Shown: positions 32,592 to 40,696 of the stretch, one piece after another
Numbering within the stretch: the stretch's first letter is position 1
How the letters are laid out: every line of letters starts with the position of its first letter
Source of the DNA: an uncultured Lachnospiraceae bacterium
GTDB lineage: Bacteria > Bacillota > Clostridia > Lachnospirales > Lachnospiraceae
Length of the DNA: 47,272 nucleotides
Reading direction: 5' to 3'
NCBI GenBank assembly: GCA_910584915.1
Contig: CAJUDM010000018.1
Coordinates: 1 to 47,272 of the forward strand
The notes under the pieces: model-generated
What the model was told of the DNA's origin: nothing
What the model saw: the letters and a program-made list of their open reading frames with translations, nothing else
Database searches by the model: none
Translations under genes and position numbers: made by a program

Positions 32592-33662
32592 ATGATCTAT
32601 CAGGGTGATGCGCTGGAATATATCGGATCTACACCGAAGATCCTTGAAACGATTCTGGAGAACAGAGTGCAGATTATGAGTGAGAGCATGGAGATGCTGC
32701 GGGGAAGGCATGTCCCGGAGATTTATCTGGCGGGAAGCGGTTCCTCCTACCATGCGGCAGTTGCAGCGGCCCCTTTTTTAAAAAAAGCGCTGGGTGTGCG
32801 GGTATTTCCCCTGCACCCGGCAGCTTTTTTGCAGGAGGAGGCGCTTTGGACGGGCGGGAGCCTTGTACTGGGCATCTCGCAGCAGGGAACGAGCATGTCG
32901 GTGATCCGTGCGTTAGATGAGGCGAGGGAACATGGGCTTCCCGCAATTTCCGTAACCGGAGAGTATGATACGGAAATCACGAAACATGCGGATGCCAATA
33001 TCTATGTGGAGTGCGGTGTGGAGGATGCCGGGGCGACGACAAAGGGATACACTGCCACGGTGTTTACGTTGATGCTGTTCGGGCTCGGACTTGCGGAGGA
33101 ACTGGGGAAACTTTCGGTGGAAGAAAGTCTCTGCTATTTGGGAAGGATGGCAGCTGTAGTGAAAAACATGGAAGCTGTCCTGGAGGCGGGCAGAGATTTC
33201 AGTGAGCGGACGGCAAAAATATTGAAGGACAGTAAAGATCTGATCCTGATCTCAGGAGAGACGCTCAGAAGTTCTCTGCTGGAGGGGGTTCTGAAGGTTT
33301 CGGAGTGCTGCAGGTTCCCGGTGAGGGGATTTGAGGTGGACGAGTTTATGCACGGCATGTACAATGCGGTTACGGATGACACGGATTTTTTGTATCTCTT
33401 TCCGGAGGAGAAGGAGACCAGAATGCAGATGGAAAAGCTGTCTGCCTATTATGAGAAGCAGGGGCGCCGCCAGTTTGCGATCAACAGGCGGGATGCGGAC
33501 GATCCCTGCACATTTGTGGGGGATGCGGACTTTTCAATGCTCGAACAGATGCTGCCTCTGCAGATGCTTTTTGTCCTGACATCCAGGGAGAGGGGAATCG
33601 ATCTGAATATTCCAAAGGACCCGGACTTTCACAGGAAGATGGGCAGCAAGAGAGAAGGTTGA
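32592..33662 (+). CDS. Second SIS-domain protein, probable deglycase of different specificity
   Basis: 356 residues from the ATG at 32592 (GAGGTGAG upstream). The first SIS domain has IYLAGSGSSYHAAVAAAPFL and LVLGISQQGTSMSVIRAL; the second has LILISGETLRSSLLEGVLK. FPVRGFEVDEFMHGMYNAV gives the Glu/His region of GlmS-isomerase-like deglycases. It is closer to the GlmS/AgaS/GfrF type than to its neighbour at 30701. In Salmonella, two deglycases (GfrE, GfrF) handle two glycated lysines, so a similar division is possible here. It lies between the two kinases in the operon. Confidence 0.75.
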   Translation: MIYQGDALEYIGSTPKILETILENRVQIMSESMEMLRGRHVPEIYLAGSGSSYHAAVAAAPFLKKALGVRVFPLHPAAFLQEEALWTGGSLVLGISQQGTSMSVIRALDEAREHGLPAISVTGEYDTEITKHADANIYVECGVEDAGATTKGYTATVFTLMLFGLGLAEELGKLSVEESLCYLGRMAAVVKNMEAVLEAGRDFSERTAKILKDSKDLILISGETLRSSLLEGVLKVSECCRFPVRGFEVDEFMHGMYNAVTDDTDFLYLFPEEKETRMQMEKLSAYYEKQGRRQFAINRRDADDPCTFVGDADFSMLEQMLPLQMLFVLTSRERGIDLNIPKDPDFHRKMGSKREG

Positions 33663-33766
33663 AAGAAGATCTTTTGGCATTGATCTAAGGGTCGGATGAA
33701 CATGCAGCCATGCTCGCCTGACCCATGGAAGCAGAAATGACAAACGGGAAAAGGGAGAGGAATTCT

Positions 33767-34576
33767 ATGGAGAAGAATAAAAGCTTGCGCGCGATCGGCG
33801 TTGGTTTTTCGTGCGTGGACGTATATGAGAAGCTGAACAAGTATTATCCTACGGGAAACGGTGTGGACTGGGCTATCCATCTGCAGCGCATGGGGGTGCA
33901 GACCAGTATCCTCAGCGTGGTGGGGACGGATATCTATGGAGAGAAAATGAAGGAAGCGTTGAAAAAAGAGGGAATCGATATCTCCCATCTCCACACCGAG
34001 GAGGGGGAAACCTGTAAGATGCTGATGGATCTGAAGGACGGCGTGGACAGGGTACACCTTGAGGAGATCGAGGGAGTCATGAAGGATTTCTCCCTGACAA
34101 AGGAGGATAAAGACTATATCCGTCAGTATCCCTATATGCACACGGATCTGTTCGGCAATGTGCTGGGGGATCTCGAGGAACTCCACAGTGCCGGTGTGAA
34201 AGTGGTGATGGACTTTTCCGCATTCAGCGAGGATCCGGAATTTTGCAGGGATGAATACTTTTCCTGGGTGGACTATGCGTTTCTCTCCTGCGAGAAGGAG
34301 GACAGCCATGTGACAGAGCATTTAAAGAAGATACAATCCTGCGGCCCACAGATCGTAACGGCCACCTTCGGAGATAAGGGAAGCCTCAGTTATGACGGTG
34401 AGAGGTTTTACCGCCACGGGATCGTGGAGACGGAGGTGGTCAATACAGTGGGTGTGGGAGACTCTTATATCGCAGGCTTCACCTACGGAATCATGAACGG
34501 CTGGGATATCCCCGCCTGCATGAGAAAAGGAGCGGAGGTCAGCGCCGGAGTCGTCGCCAGATTTGAGCCGTATTGA
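33767..34576 (+). CDS. Second PfkB-family kinase, FrlD-like with altered motifs
   Basis: 269 residues from the ATG at 33767 (GGGAGAGG upstream). The fold and length fit FrlD: AIGVGFSCVDVYEKLNKYYP, VVGTDIYGEKMKEAL, EGIDISHLHT. Two motifs are changed. The substrate motif reads PTGNGVDW instead of GGNxVN, and the anion-hole motif reads NTVGVGDSY instead of DTMGAGDSF; the catalytic Asp of GVGD is kept. It is probably active on a related but different substrate, perhaps the one used by the second SIS protein. A 105-bp gap before it holds an imperfect hairpin (about 33689-33724). Confidence 0.78.
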   Translation: MEKNKSLRAIGVGFSCVDVYEKLNKYYPTGNGVDWAIHLQRMGVQTSILSVVGTDIYGEKMKEALKKEGIDISHLHTEEGETCKMLMDLKDGVDRVHLEEIEGVMKDFSLTKEDKDYIRQYPYMHTDLFGNVLGDLEELHSAGVKVVMDFSAFSEDPEFCRDEYFSWVDYAFLSCEKEDSHVTEHLKKIQSCGPQIVTATFGDKGSLSYDGERFYRHGIVETEVVNTVGVGDSYIAGFTYGIMNGWDIPACMRKGAEVSAGVVARFEPY

Positions 34577-34640
34577 AAGAAAAGCGGAGAGAAAGATTGA
34601 AAGAAAAGACAGATGTTACAGAGCAAAGGAGGAGGCAGAA

Positions 34641-35492
34641 ATGATCATTGATATGCATATTCATCCGATATACTATGATTCTATCTGCGGAAATGCAGAG
34701 GAAGAAAAATTCCGCTCGGAGGCTTTCGGAGTTTATAAACAGAGCCCCTACGGCTACGATGAAATTTTTACGGAAATGGATTATGCAAAAGTGGATAAGG
34801 CGGCGCTTTTGCCGTTGGATGTGACAACCACAGAGGGCGGCTGTATCGTGACAAACGATCAGATCGCAAAGCTGGTATCGGAATATCCGGACAGATTTTA
34901 CGGATTTGCCAGTGTGGATCCGAACAGGGAGGACGCGTCGGAGGTACTGGACTACGCTTTCGGGACACTGAAACTGGAGGGACTGAAACTGAATCCCGCC
35001 AAGCAGCATTTTAACCCGGACGATCCCAAATACTATCCGCTCTATGAAAAGTGTATCGCCTATAACAGACCGATCATCTTTCATGCGGGGCTGAGCTGGG
35101 AGCCGAACGCGGTCACGGAGTATGCCCACCCGTTCCGGTTTGAGAGGATCGCCATCGCCTATCCGCAGCTGCGGCTCTGTCTGGCGCATTTTGCCTGGCC
35201 CTTTGTGCGGGAGTTAGTCATGCTGCTGATCAAATATCCCAATGTCTACACGGATACGTCCGCGCTCTATATGGACTCTCCGGAGGAGTCCATCGGGAGG
35301 ATCCTGACGACGGACATGGGATCGCTGTGGGTGGACCGCGCGCTGCACAGGCAGATCATGTTCGGCTCCAACGGTCCGAGGTTCAGGCAGTTTAAGCTGT
35401 TGAGAGGACTTGAAAAAGTACCGATGCGCGAGCGGAGCAGGGAGGAGATATATTATCGCAATGCGCTTCGTTTTATGGGAAAGGAGGAGTAG
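34641..35492 (+). CDS. Amidohydrolase_2 family metal-dependent hydrolase
   Basis: 283 residues from the ATG at 34641 (AAAGGAGGAGG upstream). It starts MIIDMHIHP, the H-x-H metal motif, and continues with FYGFASVDPN, LKLNPAKQHFNPDD, IIFHAGLSW (third His), LCLAHFAWPF (fourth His region) and a terminal MFGSNGPRF, where a GSD/GTD Asp is normal but Asn is present. The family includes decarboxylases and hydrolases such as aminocarboxymuconate decarboxylase. In this operon it may trim the carbon or amine moiety, but no specific reaction can be stated. It is followed 3 bp later by yjbQ. Confidence 0.83.
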   Translation: MIIDMHIHPIYYDSICGNAEEEKFRSEAFGVYKQSPYGYDEIFTEMDYAKVDKAALLPLDVTTTEGGCIVTNDQIAKLVSEYPDRFYGFASVDPNREDASEVLDYAFGTLKLEGLKLNPAKQHFNPDDPKYYPLYEKCIAYNRPIIFHAGLSWEPNAVTEYAHPFRFERIAIAYPQLRLCLAHFAWPFVRELVMLLIKYPNVYTDTSALYMDSPEESIGRILTTDMGSLWVDRALHRQIMFGSNGPRFRQFKLLRGLEKVPMRERSREEIYYRNALRFMGKEE

Positions 35493-35495
35493 GAT

Positions 35496-35927
35496 ATGGT
35501 GGATCTGCAGAAGATCATTAAAATGAGCACCCGACCGGAGGAGTTTATCATGATCACGGAGGAGGTACATAAGATCGTGGAGGACAGCCCGGTAAAGAAC
35601 GGGCTTGTGCTGGTCGTGACCGCGCATACGACCACCGGGATCATTGTCAATGAGGGTCTTCCCTGTGTGGAGGAAGATATACAGGATATGTTGGACCGGA
35701 TGGCGCCGGTGGACGCCCCTTATAACCACGCGCATTTTCTGCCCTCCTACGGTGCGACGGGGAATAATTCCACAGGGCATTTAAAGAGCCTGCTCTGCGG
35801 AAATCATAGCGCTTTTCCCGTGGTGGACGGTAAAATCGTCTGCGGCGGCGCTCAGGATATCTATCTGGTGGAACTGGACGGTCCGCAGACGAGGACGGTC
35901 TATGTGGAGGTGATGGGGGAAAAGTAG
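35496..35927 (+). CDS. YjbQ family protein (UPF0047)
   Basis: 143 residues, full length. Family hallmarks: TAHTTTGIIVNEG, YNHAHFLPSYGATGNNS, GHLKSLLCGNHSAFPV and GGAQDIYLVELDGPQTRTV, with conserved His residues likely binding a metal or phosphate. YjbQ proteins have weak thiamine-phosphate-forming activity when overproduced; their true role is unknown. AAGGAGGAG at the end of the preceding gene is its ribosome site, so it is tightly coupled to the amidohydrolase and forms the last gene of the operon. Confidence 0.9.
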   Translation: MVDLQKIIKMSTRPEEFIMITEEVHKIVEDSPVKNGLVLVVTAHTTTGIIVNEGLPCVEEDIQDMLDRMAPVDAPYNHAHFLPSYGATGNNSTGHLKSLLCGNHSAFPVVDGKIVCGGAQDIYLVELDGPQTRTVYVEVMGEK

Positions 35928-36053
35928 GCTGCGACAGTGGGATCACGCCGCTCTGATTATAGCTGGAGACCGGGAGATTTGCGGGAAGGCTGTGAAGCGT
36001 GAGGGGACAGTAAACCGGTGGAAACACCGTTTGCTGAAAGGGCATGAGGACAG

Positions 36054-36551
36054 TCAGCAGAGTGTGCTGTCCGATGTCCTCTCGAAGGCAATCCTGGGGC
36101 TGCCGTCGGAGACATAGATGGTACCGCATTTTTGAAAACCGAACTTTATAACGAGATGCTGCATAATGAGATTATCCTGGTGGGTATCGATGCGCAGATG
36201 AGGGATTTTGCTTTCACAGTAGGAGACTGTTTCGGCAAAGATCCCTTTTTTTGTGCCGTTTCCGGCGATCCTGTGGATCGTGCCATAGGGAGTGTCGGAG
36301 AGCCAGGAGCCGTTTTCAATATAATTGTAGGTTTGATCCTCCCCGATGATAAAGGCGAAAACGCCGCAGGCTGTACCGGCATCTTTGCAGAGGTAAAGCT
36401 GTTTTTTTCCAATGTCCTGAAGGAGAATTTCTCTCCGGGGATAACCGTCCGCCCATTGGGTCGGGTTGCCGGATCTTTTCATGAAGGCTCTGGCGTATTC
36501 GTAGATGTTTAAAATGTCGGACAGGTCTTTCTTTGTTGCAGGTGTGATCAT
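36054..36551 (-). CDS. GNAT-family N-acetyltransferase
   Basis: 165 residues. MITPATKKDLSDILNIYEYA opens the GNAT fold. GTIHRIAGNGTKKGIFAET (about residues 90-108) contains the acetyl-CoA binding loop in the less common GNGTKKG form, and LRIDTHQDNLIMQHLVIKFGFQKCG is the typical end (DTHxDNxxMxxxxxKxGF). It transfers an acetyl group to an amine on an unknown small molecule or protein. AGGAGG-like GGAGGCGCGCC lies before the ATG at 36551. The gene is convergent with the frl-type operon; a small hairpin at 36012-36032 may separate them. Confidence 0.88.
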   Translation of the reverse strand: MITPATKKDLSDILNIYEYARAFMKRSGNPTQWADGYPRREILLQDIGKKQLYLCKDAGTACGVFAFIIGEDQTYNYIENGSWLSDTPYGTIHRIAGNGTKKGIFAETVSYCESKIPHLRIDTHQDNLIMQHLVIKFGFQKCGTIYVSDGSPRIAFERTSDSTLC

Positions 36552-36707
36552 GGCGCGCCTCCTTATGGGTATATGTTATCACTTTTTTCTTTTGTCTGCA
36601 TCAGTCTGAGTAAAAAAGCGGTTGATAAGCTGCCGGATACATGGCAAATTATGTAAAGCAACAGAATGCTTTGTCAGATATATACGTTCAGGAAAAGTTG
36701 GGGAGGC

Positions 36708-36736
36708 TTGTATCCTGCCCATGTTTGGCATATAAT
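36708..36736 (+). promoter_or_regulatory. Promoter of the alpha/beta hydrolase gene
   Basis: TTGTAT (36708-36713), a 17-bp spacer and TATAAT (36731-36736). The leader to 36884 is about 140 nt without clear structure. The rest of 36552-36883 holds no gene I can support. Confidence 0.7.
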
Positions 36737-36883
36737 AACAGGAAAAGCAGAATCATATACAGGAAAGAAGTTACAGTGCAACGGCTCATATCCCGGCTTT
36801 TGCCGCCATATCCGGGCGGTGTGAATGTCCGGTGAAAGCGAAAACAGCGAAAAATATTCAGAAAAGGAAGGAATGAAAAGGCT

Positions 36884-37825
36884 ATGTCAAAAAAAGAATA
36901 TTTTAAGTTTTTATCCAGCGACAGAAAGACACAGATCCACGGCGTGAAGTGGATGCCTGAGTCAGGAGAATATACGGCAGTGTTGCAGATCTGCCACGGT
37001 ATGACGGAGTATGTGGAAAGGTATCAGGAGTTTGCGGAATATATGACGGCTCACGGTTATCTGGTGGTGGGACATGATCATTTAGGGCACGGCGATTCCG
37101 TGAGGAGCAGGGACGACTGGGGCTATATCGCGGATGAGCGGGGCGAGCAGTATATGGTCGCGGATATCCATAAGGTGAGGAAGATAACAGAGAGGGAGAA
37201 TCCCGGGCTGCCCTATTTTGTGCTGGGGCACAGCATGGGCTCCTATCTGTTGAGAAAGTATATTACAAGATATGGAGAGGGACTCTCGGGCGCGATCATT
37301 GTCGGAACGGGCAGTGTGCCGGACATTGTTTTGAAAACGGGGATGCGGGCGGCAGAGTGCATCGCGCTGTTCAAAGGCTGGCGCCATCGGAGCAGGCTGA
37401 TGGAAAGGCTGTTTTTTTCCGGTTCCTTCAGAAAGTTCAGCATGGGCAGTGAAGACCCGGAGAACAACTGGCTGACAAAGGATGTGAGCAGGATAGGGAA
37501 ATATTACGGTGAGCCGAGATGTTCCTTCCACTTTACCCTGAACGGCTTTTACAATGTGATGAAGGTGGTCTCCTTTGACAATCAGATGGACTATACGAAC
37601 CGGATTCCGAAGGATCTGCCGATCGTTCTGCTGTCCGGCGCGAATGATCCTGTGGGGGATCTCGGGAAAGGTGTCAAGAGGGTGGAGAGGCAGCTGCGCA
37701 GAGCGGGGATCAGGGACTTGTACTGCAGGCTGTATGCGAATGACCGGCATGAGATATTGAATGAGACGGACAGGGATGTGGTGTATGAGGATATTCTTTG
37801 CTGGTGCGAGAAGAGAAAACATTGA
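36884..37825 (+). CDS. Alpha/beta hydrolase, monoacylglycerol-lipase-like
   Basis: 313 residues of the Hydrolase_4 (lysophospholipase/monoacylglycerol lipase) type. LQICHGMTEYVERYQEFAEY gives the HG oxyanion motif, GHDHLGHGDS the next strand, and GHSMGSYL the nucleophile elbow with Ser (about residue 119). The Asp of LLSGANDPVGD and His of NDRHEILNE complete the triad. It probably hydrolyses ester bonds of lipids in the cytoplasm; there is no signal peptide. AAAAGGAAGGAATG precedes the start. It appears monocistronic. Confidence 0.92.
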   Translation: MSKKEYFKFLSSDRKTQIHGVKWMPESGEYTAVLQICHGMTEYVERYQEFAEYMTAHGYLVVGHDHLGHGDSVRSRDDWGYIADERGEQYMVADIHKVRKITERENPGLPYFVLGHSMGSYLLRKYITRYGEGLSGAIIVGTGSVPDIVLKTGMRAAECIALFKGWRHRSRLMERLFFSGSFRKFSMGSEDPENNWLTKDVSRIGKYYGEPRCSFHFTLNGFYNVMKVVSFDNQMDYTNRIPKDLPIVLLSGANDPVGDLGKGVKRVERQLRRAGIRDLYCRLYANDRHEILNETDRDVVYEDILCWCEKRKH

Positions 37826-37981
37826 CAGCACTGATAAGGAGCCGGGAAATGTTATATAGTGGAGATTGAAAAAATGCTGGTGTGACGCTGCCGGGGGAAT
37901 AGTGCTGTATGGCAGGGCAGGATGTGATGCGTCAGGGCACAGCGGGTAAGTGGGAAGATGACGGGAAGATGAGGAGACAGG

Positions 37982-38653
37982 ATGCAGATATTTTTGGTGG
38001 AAGATGATAAGGAGATCGCGAAAAATCTGTCGCTCCTGCTGAGGGCAGAGGGGTTTTCGGTGATCCATGCAAAGACAAAGAAGGAAGCTTCGGAGAAACT
38101 CTGCGGGCAGAAGTTCGATCTGGCGCTGGTGGATATCTCCCTGCCGGACGGAAACGGCTATGCGGTGTGCACGGAGATCAGGGAGGCGCAGGACATTCCG
38201 ATCCTCTTCCTGACGGCATCGGGCGATGAGGCGAGCGTTGTGACAGGGTTCAACATGGGAGCGGACGACTATATCATAAAACCTTTCCGCCCGAGGGAAC
38301 TGATCGCCCGGATCAGGGCGGCTCTCAGAAAGAGCGGGCATGCCTCTTCCGTGTTTGAGACAGGAGGGCTCTCGGTGGATACAGGGAACGGCCTTGTGAA
38401 GAAAAACGGCGCGGAGGTGTTTCTCTCCGCCCTGGAATACCGGCTTTTGCTGGTATTTATCAACAACCCGCAGGGTGTTATCACAAGGCAGAGGCTGTTG
38501 GATGAACTGTGGGATGCGGCGGGGGAATTTGTCAATGACAATACGCTGACGGTCTACATAAAGCGCCTGCGGGAGAAGATCGAGGATGATCCGGGAGATC
38601 CGGAGATCATATTGACGGTGCGGGGGATGGGGTATCGGCTGGGAAGAGGATGA
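37982..38653 (+). CDS. OmpR/PhoB-family response regulator
   Basis: 223 residues. Receiver domain with Asp51 (LALVDISLP), Thr78 (FLTAS) and Lys100 (DYIIKPF), and a C-terminal winged helix (about 123-222: YRLLLVFINNPQGVITRQRLLDELW, TLTVYIKRLREKIE, VRGMGYRLG). It pairs with the sensor kinase starting next to its stop codon and probably activates the ABC transporter genes downstream. Four 11-bp phased repeats before those genes fit head-to-tail dimers of this family. GAGGAGACAGG precedes the ATG at 37982. Confidence 0.95.
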   Translation: MQIFLVEDDKEIAKNLSLLLRAEGFSVIHAKTKKEASEKLCGQKFDLALVDISLPDGNGYAVCTEIREAQDIPILFLTASGDEASVVTGFNMGADDYIIKPFRPRELIARIRAALRKSGHASSVFETGGLSVDTGNGLVKKNGAEVFLSALEYRLLLVFINNPQGVITRQRLLDELWDAAGEFVNDNTLTVYIKRLREKIEDDPGDPEIILTVRGMGYRLGRG

Positions 38654-39649
38654 ATGATGCTTCGGAATAGAGAAATAAGAATATTGGCCTGCAGTTTTTG
38701 CATTATCACTTTTTTAGGTGTGGTCACAGGTTTTTTGATCGATCCGGCGGCGGGAAGCCTTGTTCTGGCTTTGTCCGCCGCTTTTGGCGTGCTGTTTTTG
38801 GGATTTACAGAGAGCAGATACCGAAAGATCGCGGAGCTTGCGGAGCAGATCGATCTTGTGCTGCACTATGGAGAGCGCATGGATATCAGTCAGGAGGAAG
38901 AGGGTGAACTGTCTGTTCTGCAGAGCGAGATCACAAAGATGACGCTGCGCATCAGGGAGCAGAATGATGCGCTGAGACGGGAGAAAAATTATCTGTCAGA
39001 TTCGCTTGCCGATATCGCCCATCAGCTCCGGACGCCGCTTACGTCCTTAAACCTGGTCTGGTCCCTGTTGGAAAATGGATCGGAGCAACAGGAGCGGAGA
39101 CAGCTTTTGCGGGAGGGGGAGGAGCTTTTTTCGCAGGTGGACTGGCTGTTGACATCCCTTCTGAAGCTGTCAAGGCTGGATGCGGACATCGTGGATTTTA
39201 AGACCGAAGCTGCACAGGTGCGGAAGTTGGTGGATGCTGCGCTGCATCCTCTTCTGATCCCGATGGAACTGCATGATATCACGATCGATAAGAGCCTGCC
39301 GGAGGATGCACAGATCGAGGGCGATGCCGGATGGCTTGCGGAAGCGATACGGAATATCCTGAAAAACTGTATGGAAAGCGCGGGGGACGGAGGGAGGATA
39401 GAAATCTGTTGTAAGGATACCCTGCTGTATACGGAGATTTCGATACATGATGACGGCGCAGGGTTTGAGGCGGAGGAACTGTATCACATATTTGACAGAT
39501 TTTATCGGGGAAAGAAGGAGAACGCGTCCGGTTACGGGATCGGGCTGGCGCTGTCAAAAACCATTATTGTGAGACAGGGCGGGACGATCACGGCTAAGAA
39601 CCATCCGGAGGGCGGTGCGCTGTTTACGATGCGGTTTCCGAAGGAATGA
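38654..39649 (+). CDS. Intramembrane-type sensor histidine kinase
   Basis: 331 residues. Two membrane segments (about 11-29 and 34-51) are joined by only about five residues (DPAAG), so there is no outer sensor domain. This is the layout of intramembrane-sensing kinases that read a signal through an ABC transporter, as in BceS. The phosphoacceptor is His123 (DIAHQLRTPLT). The ATPase domain has N box AEAIRNILKNCMESA, G1 HDDGAGFE, F box FDRFYRG and G2 GYGIGLALS. The gene follows the regulator directly (TGA then ATG). It probably signals antimicrobial attack with the transporter at 40007-43356. Confidence 0.93.
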   Translation: MMLRNREIRILACSFCIITFLGVVTGFLIDPAAGSLVLALSAAFGVLFLGFTESRYRKIAELAEQIDLVLHYGERMDISQEEEGELSVLQSEITKMTLRIREQNDALRREKNYLSDSLADIAHQLRTPLTSLNLVWSLLENGSEQQERRQLLREGEELFSQVDWLLTSLLKLSRLDADIVDFKTEAAQVRKLVDAALHPLLIPMELHDITIDKSLPEDAQIEGDAGWLAEAIRNILKNCMESAGDGGRIEICCKDTLLYTEISIHDDGAGFEAEELYHIFDRFYRGKKENASGYGIGLALSKTIIVRQGGTITAKNHPEGGALFTMRFPKE

Positions 39650-39737
39650 ACAATGCGGCTGATTTGATGGAATGCCATTTGAGAATGACATTGAATCGGA
39701 GCGGAGTAAAACAGAAGCTGTTATAAATGTCTGCAAT

Positions 39738-39791
39738 GTGACAGAATCGTCACCTGAAAGTCACAAAGATGTAAGCTGTGCGGGGTATAAT
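39738..39791 (+). promoter_or_regulatory. Activator-dependent promoter with 11-bp phased repeats
   Basis: GTGAC at 39738, GTCAC at 39749, GTCAC at 39760 and GTAAG at 39771 are spaced exactly 11 bp. TATAAT lies at 39786-39791, and no -35 box is found at the right distance, where the repeats lie instead. This is the arrangement of promoters activated by PhoB/OmpR-type regulators. The leader from here to 40007 is about 210 nt, and no gene is supported in it. Confidence 0.65.
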
Positions 39792-40006
39792 GTCCATGAA
39801 AACAATGAGCAGTGCGAAAAAAGGCTGGTAAAAAGATGCGTTGTGCTTGCACATAAGCAGATTTTTACCTGACTTTTTTCATAGGGCGAATGCCCGTGAA
39901 TAAGCCTGCACTGCGGATTTGGCAAAAGAACACAGCAGCATCTGCAGAGCCCGGCGGCGTTGACTCATCGTACCGGAAGAATGCGGGATGCGGAACAGGA
40001 GACAAA

Positions 40007-40696
40007 ATGGAATTCTTGACAGTAAAAGACCTGTGCAAAGTTTACGGCGGAGGTGAAAATCAGGTGGCGGCGCTTAACCATGTATCGCTCACTGTTGAAA
40101 AGGGAGAGTTTACCGCGATCATCGGCTCCTCCGGGTCGGGCAAATCCACGCTTCTGCACAGTATTGCGGGGGTGGATATCCCGACGAGCGGGAAAATCTA
40201 CCTGGACGGGCAGGATGTCTATGCCCAGAGCAGCGAGAAACTGGCGATCTTCAGAAGGCGCCAGGTGGGGCTGATCTACCAGTTCCACAACCTGATCCCG
40301 ACGTTGAATGTGGTGGAGAATATCACACTGCCGATCCTGATGGACAGGAGGAAGGTGAACAGGGAAAGGCTGAATGACCTGCTTGAGCTGCTGGGGCTTG
40401 AGGATCGGAAAAACCATCTGCCGAACCAGCTCTCCGGCGGGCAGCAGCAGAGGGTGGCGATCGGCAGGGCGCTGATGAACGCGCCCCAGGTGGTGTTGGC
40501 GGATGAACCGACAGGGAGCCTGGACAGCAAAAACGGAAAAGAGATCATCTACCTGCTAAAGAAGAGCAACAGGCTCTACGGGCAGACATTGCTTCTTGTC
40601 ACCCACGATGAGAATATCGCGCTGCAGGCGGACCGGATCATCACCATCGCGGACGGGAGAGTCGTGCGGGACGAAAGGCAGGTGGCGCGGGTATGA
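40007..40696 (+). CDS. ABC transporter ATP-binding protein (MacB/BceA type)
   Basis: 229 residues from the ATG at 40007 (CAGGAGACAAA upstream). An upstream in-frame reading from 39890 lacks a ribosome site and was rejected. Walker A GSSGSGKST (40-48), signature LSGGQQQRVAIGRAL, Walker B VVLADEPTGSLD and VTHDENIA are typical of the MacB/LolD/BceA group that drives FtsX-type permeases. Its ATPase activity would power the mechanotransmission or extrusion function of the 887-residue permease whose start overlaps its stop (ATGA). It is probably induced by the two-component system upstream. Confidence 0.94.
   Translation: MEFLTVKDLCKVYGGGENQVAALNHVSLTVEKGEFTAIIGSSGSGKSTLLHSIAGVDIPTSGKIYLDGQDVYAQSSEKLAIFRRRQVGLIYQFHNLIPTLNVVENITLPILMDRRKVNRERLNDLLELLGLEDRKNHLPNQLSGGQQQRVAIGRALMNAPQVVLADEPTGSLDSKNGKEIIYLLKKSNRLYGQTLLLVTHDENIALQADRIITIADGRVVRDERQVARV

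Noticed and set aside
36012..36032. Hairpin between yjbQ and the GNAT gene as a firm terminator
   Set aside because: The stem is short and lacks a T-run; it is only mentioned as a possible separator.
36641..36835. 64-codon plus-strand frame before the alpha/beta hydrolase
   Set aside because: It spans the predicted promoter, has no ribosome site, and its product resembles nothing.
37082..38341. Long minus-strand frame opposite the hydrolase and regulator genes
   Set aside because: It is antisense to two well-supported genes, with His/Pro/Arg-rich composition typical of a shadow frame.
39672..39872. 66-codon plus-strand frame before the ABC ATPase
   Set aside because: It covers the phased repeats and the -10 box and lacks a ribosome site.
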